A program made the translations under genes and the position numbers. 64,000 nucleotides of DNA from Clostridium fessum (GTDB lineage Bacteria > Bacillota > Clostridia > Lachnospirales > Lachnospiraceae). The stretch is taken from the NCBI RefSeq assembly GCF_003024715.1, contig NZ_PYLO01000004.1:186001-250000 (forward strand), in the 5' to 3' direction. This document shows positions 63,654 to 64,000 of the stretch, piece by piece; within the stretch, counting starts at the first letter, position 1; each line of letters begins with the position of its first letter. Below the pieces are notes generated by a model that saw only the letters and a program-made list of their open reading frames with translations, did no database searches and was not told the DNA's origin.

Positions 63654-64000
63654 ATGAAAAGTGATGCAGTAAGAAAAGGAATGCAGCAGGCACCTCACCG
63701 TTCTTTGTTTAATGCACTCGGTATGACGGAAGAGGAGATGAACAAACCTCTCGTCGGTATCGTAAGTTCTTATAATGAGATTGTTCCGGGACACATGAAC
63801 CTGGATAAGATTGTAAATGCCGTGAAGCTGGGCGTAGCCATGGCTGGCGGCACACCGGTTGTATTTCCGGCGATCGCAGTCTGTGATGGTATCGCCATGG
63901 GACATGTCGGCATGAAATATTCCCTGGTTACCCGTGATCTGATCGCAGATTCCACCGAATGTATGGCGCTGGCACATCAGTTCGATGCGCTGGTTATGGT
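63654..64000 (+). CDS. ilvD: Dihydroxy-acid dehydratase (N-terminal part, runs off window)
   Basis: The first 115 codons are visible: [20 protein letters not shown], then [40 protein letters not shown] and [11 protein letters not shown]. These are typical of IlvD, the iron-sulfur enzyme of valine, leucine and isoleucine synthesis; the CDGIAMGH Cys is a cluster ligand. AAGGAGAC lies 8 bases before ATG 63654. It follows leuB with a 145-base gap that holds its own promoter. Confidence 0.95.
   Translation, partial: MKSDAVRKGMQQAPHRSLFNALGMTEEEMNKPLVGIVSSYNEIVPGHMNLDKIVNAVKLGVAMAGGTPVVFPAIAVCDGIAMGHVGMKYSLVTRDLIADSTECMALAHQFDALVM

Overview
The window looks like chromosomal DNA of an anaerobic Firmicute of the Lachnospiraceae / Clostridium cluster XIVa type. 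Supporting signs are a SCIFF ranthipeptide gene (six Cys in a 48-residue peptide) with its radical SAM maturase, a fused SecDF, a type III glutamine synthetase, many choline/glucan-binding-type cell-wall repeat proteins, a Csp-like subtilase, and strong GGAGG ribosome-binding sites. The genus cannot be fixed from the sequence alone. No tRNA, rRNA, CRISPR array or intact prophage was seen.

Layout. 1-7.8 kb is ordinary core sequence: the end of a membrane protein gene, a TPM-domain protein, a Sel1-repeat protein, threonine synthase (thrC), class II fructose-bisphosphate aldolase (fba) and glutamine synthetase III (glnN). 7.9-28.6 kb is an accessory island of cell-surface genes. It holds four intact and one broken cell-wall-binding repeat gene, a fused regulator / phosphocholine cytidylyltransferase / choline kinase (LicC-LicA type), two paralogous AAA-ATPase/PD-(D/E)XK genes, an AlbA-type regulator preceded by a (AAAG)14 tract, remnants of an IS110 element, a YafQ-like toxin, a serine recombinase and an AAA_14 ATPase, and an O-antigen-ligase-like membrane protein. 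28.7-44.6 kb is a surface polysaccharide region. A minus-strand set (CMP-sugar-type cytidylyltransferase, HAD phosphatase, DRE-TIM aldolase) faces a plus-strand set: a ThDP enzyme and NAD-epimerase, then three GT2 glycosyltransferase genes, two LytR-CpsA-Psr proteins and a polyprenyl glycosylphosphotransferase. 44.6-64 kb returns to housekeeping genes: AEC transporter, RlmI-like methyltransferase, HtrA, ClpX, subtilase, LspA-like protein, type II pantothenate kinase, CorC-type protein, the SCIFF cassette, secDF, tgt, yajC, leuB and the start of ilvD. A compact type I toxin-antitoxin-like locus, too short for ordinary gene callers, lies at 45.55-45.95 kb.

How the parts may work together. The LicC-LicA fusion would make CDP-choline for decorating a surface polymer, and the neighbouring repeat proteins are of the kind that can dock on phosphocholine. 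The polysaccharide operon supplies glycan synthesis, and its LCP proteins probably attach the polymer to the wall.

The most interesting pattern is the family of near-identical leaders plus signal-peptide sequences at about 11.9 (+), 19.2 (-), 22.0 (+) and 23.9 kb (-). Only the 11.9-kb copy has a good -35 box (TTGATA); the others have CCGATA or GCGATA at the same 17-bp spacing from an identical TATAAT. The arrangement is what one would expect of an expressed/silent gene set that recombines by inversion, but this is inference. A dispersed MITE-like repeat with 12-bp terminal inverted repeats and the alternative mRNA folds of the toxin locus are further points worth testing.
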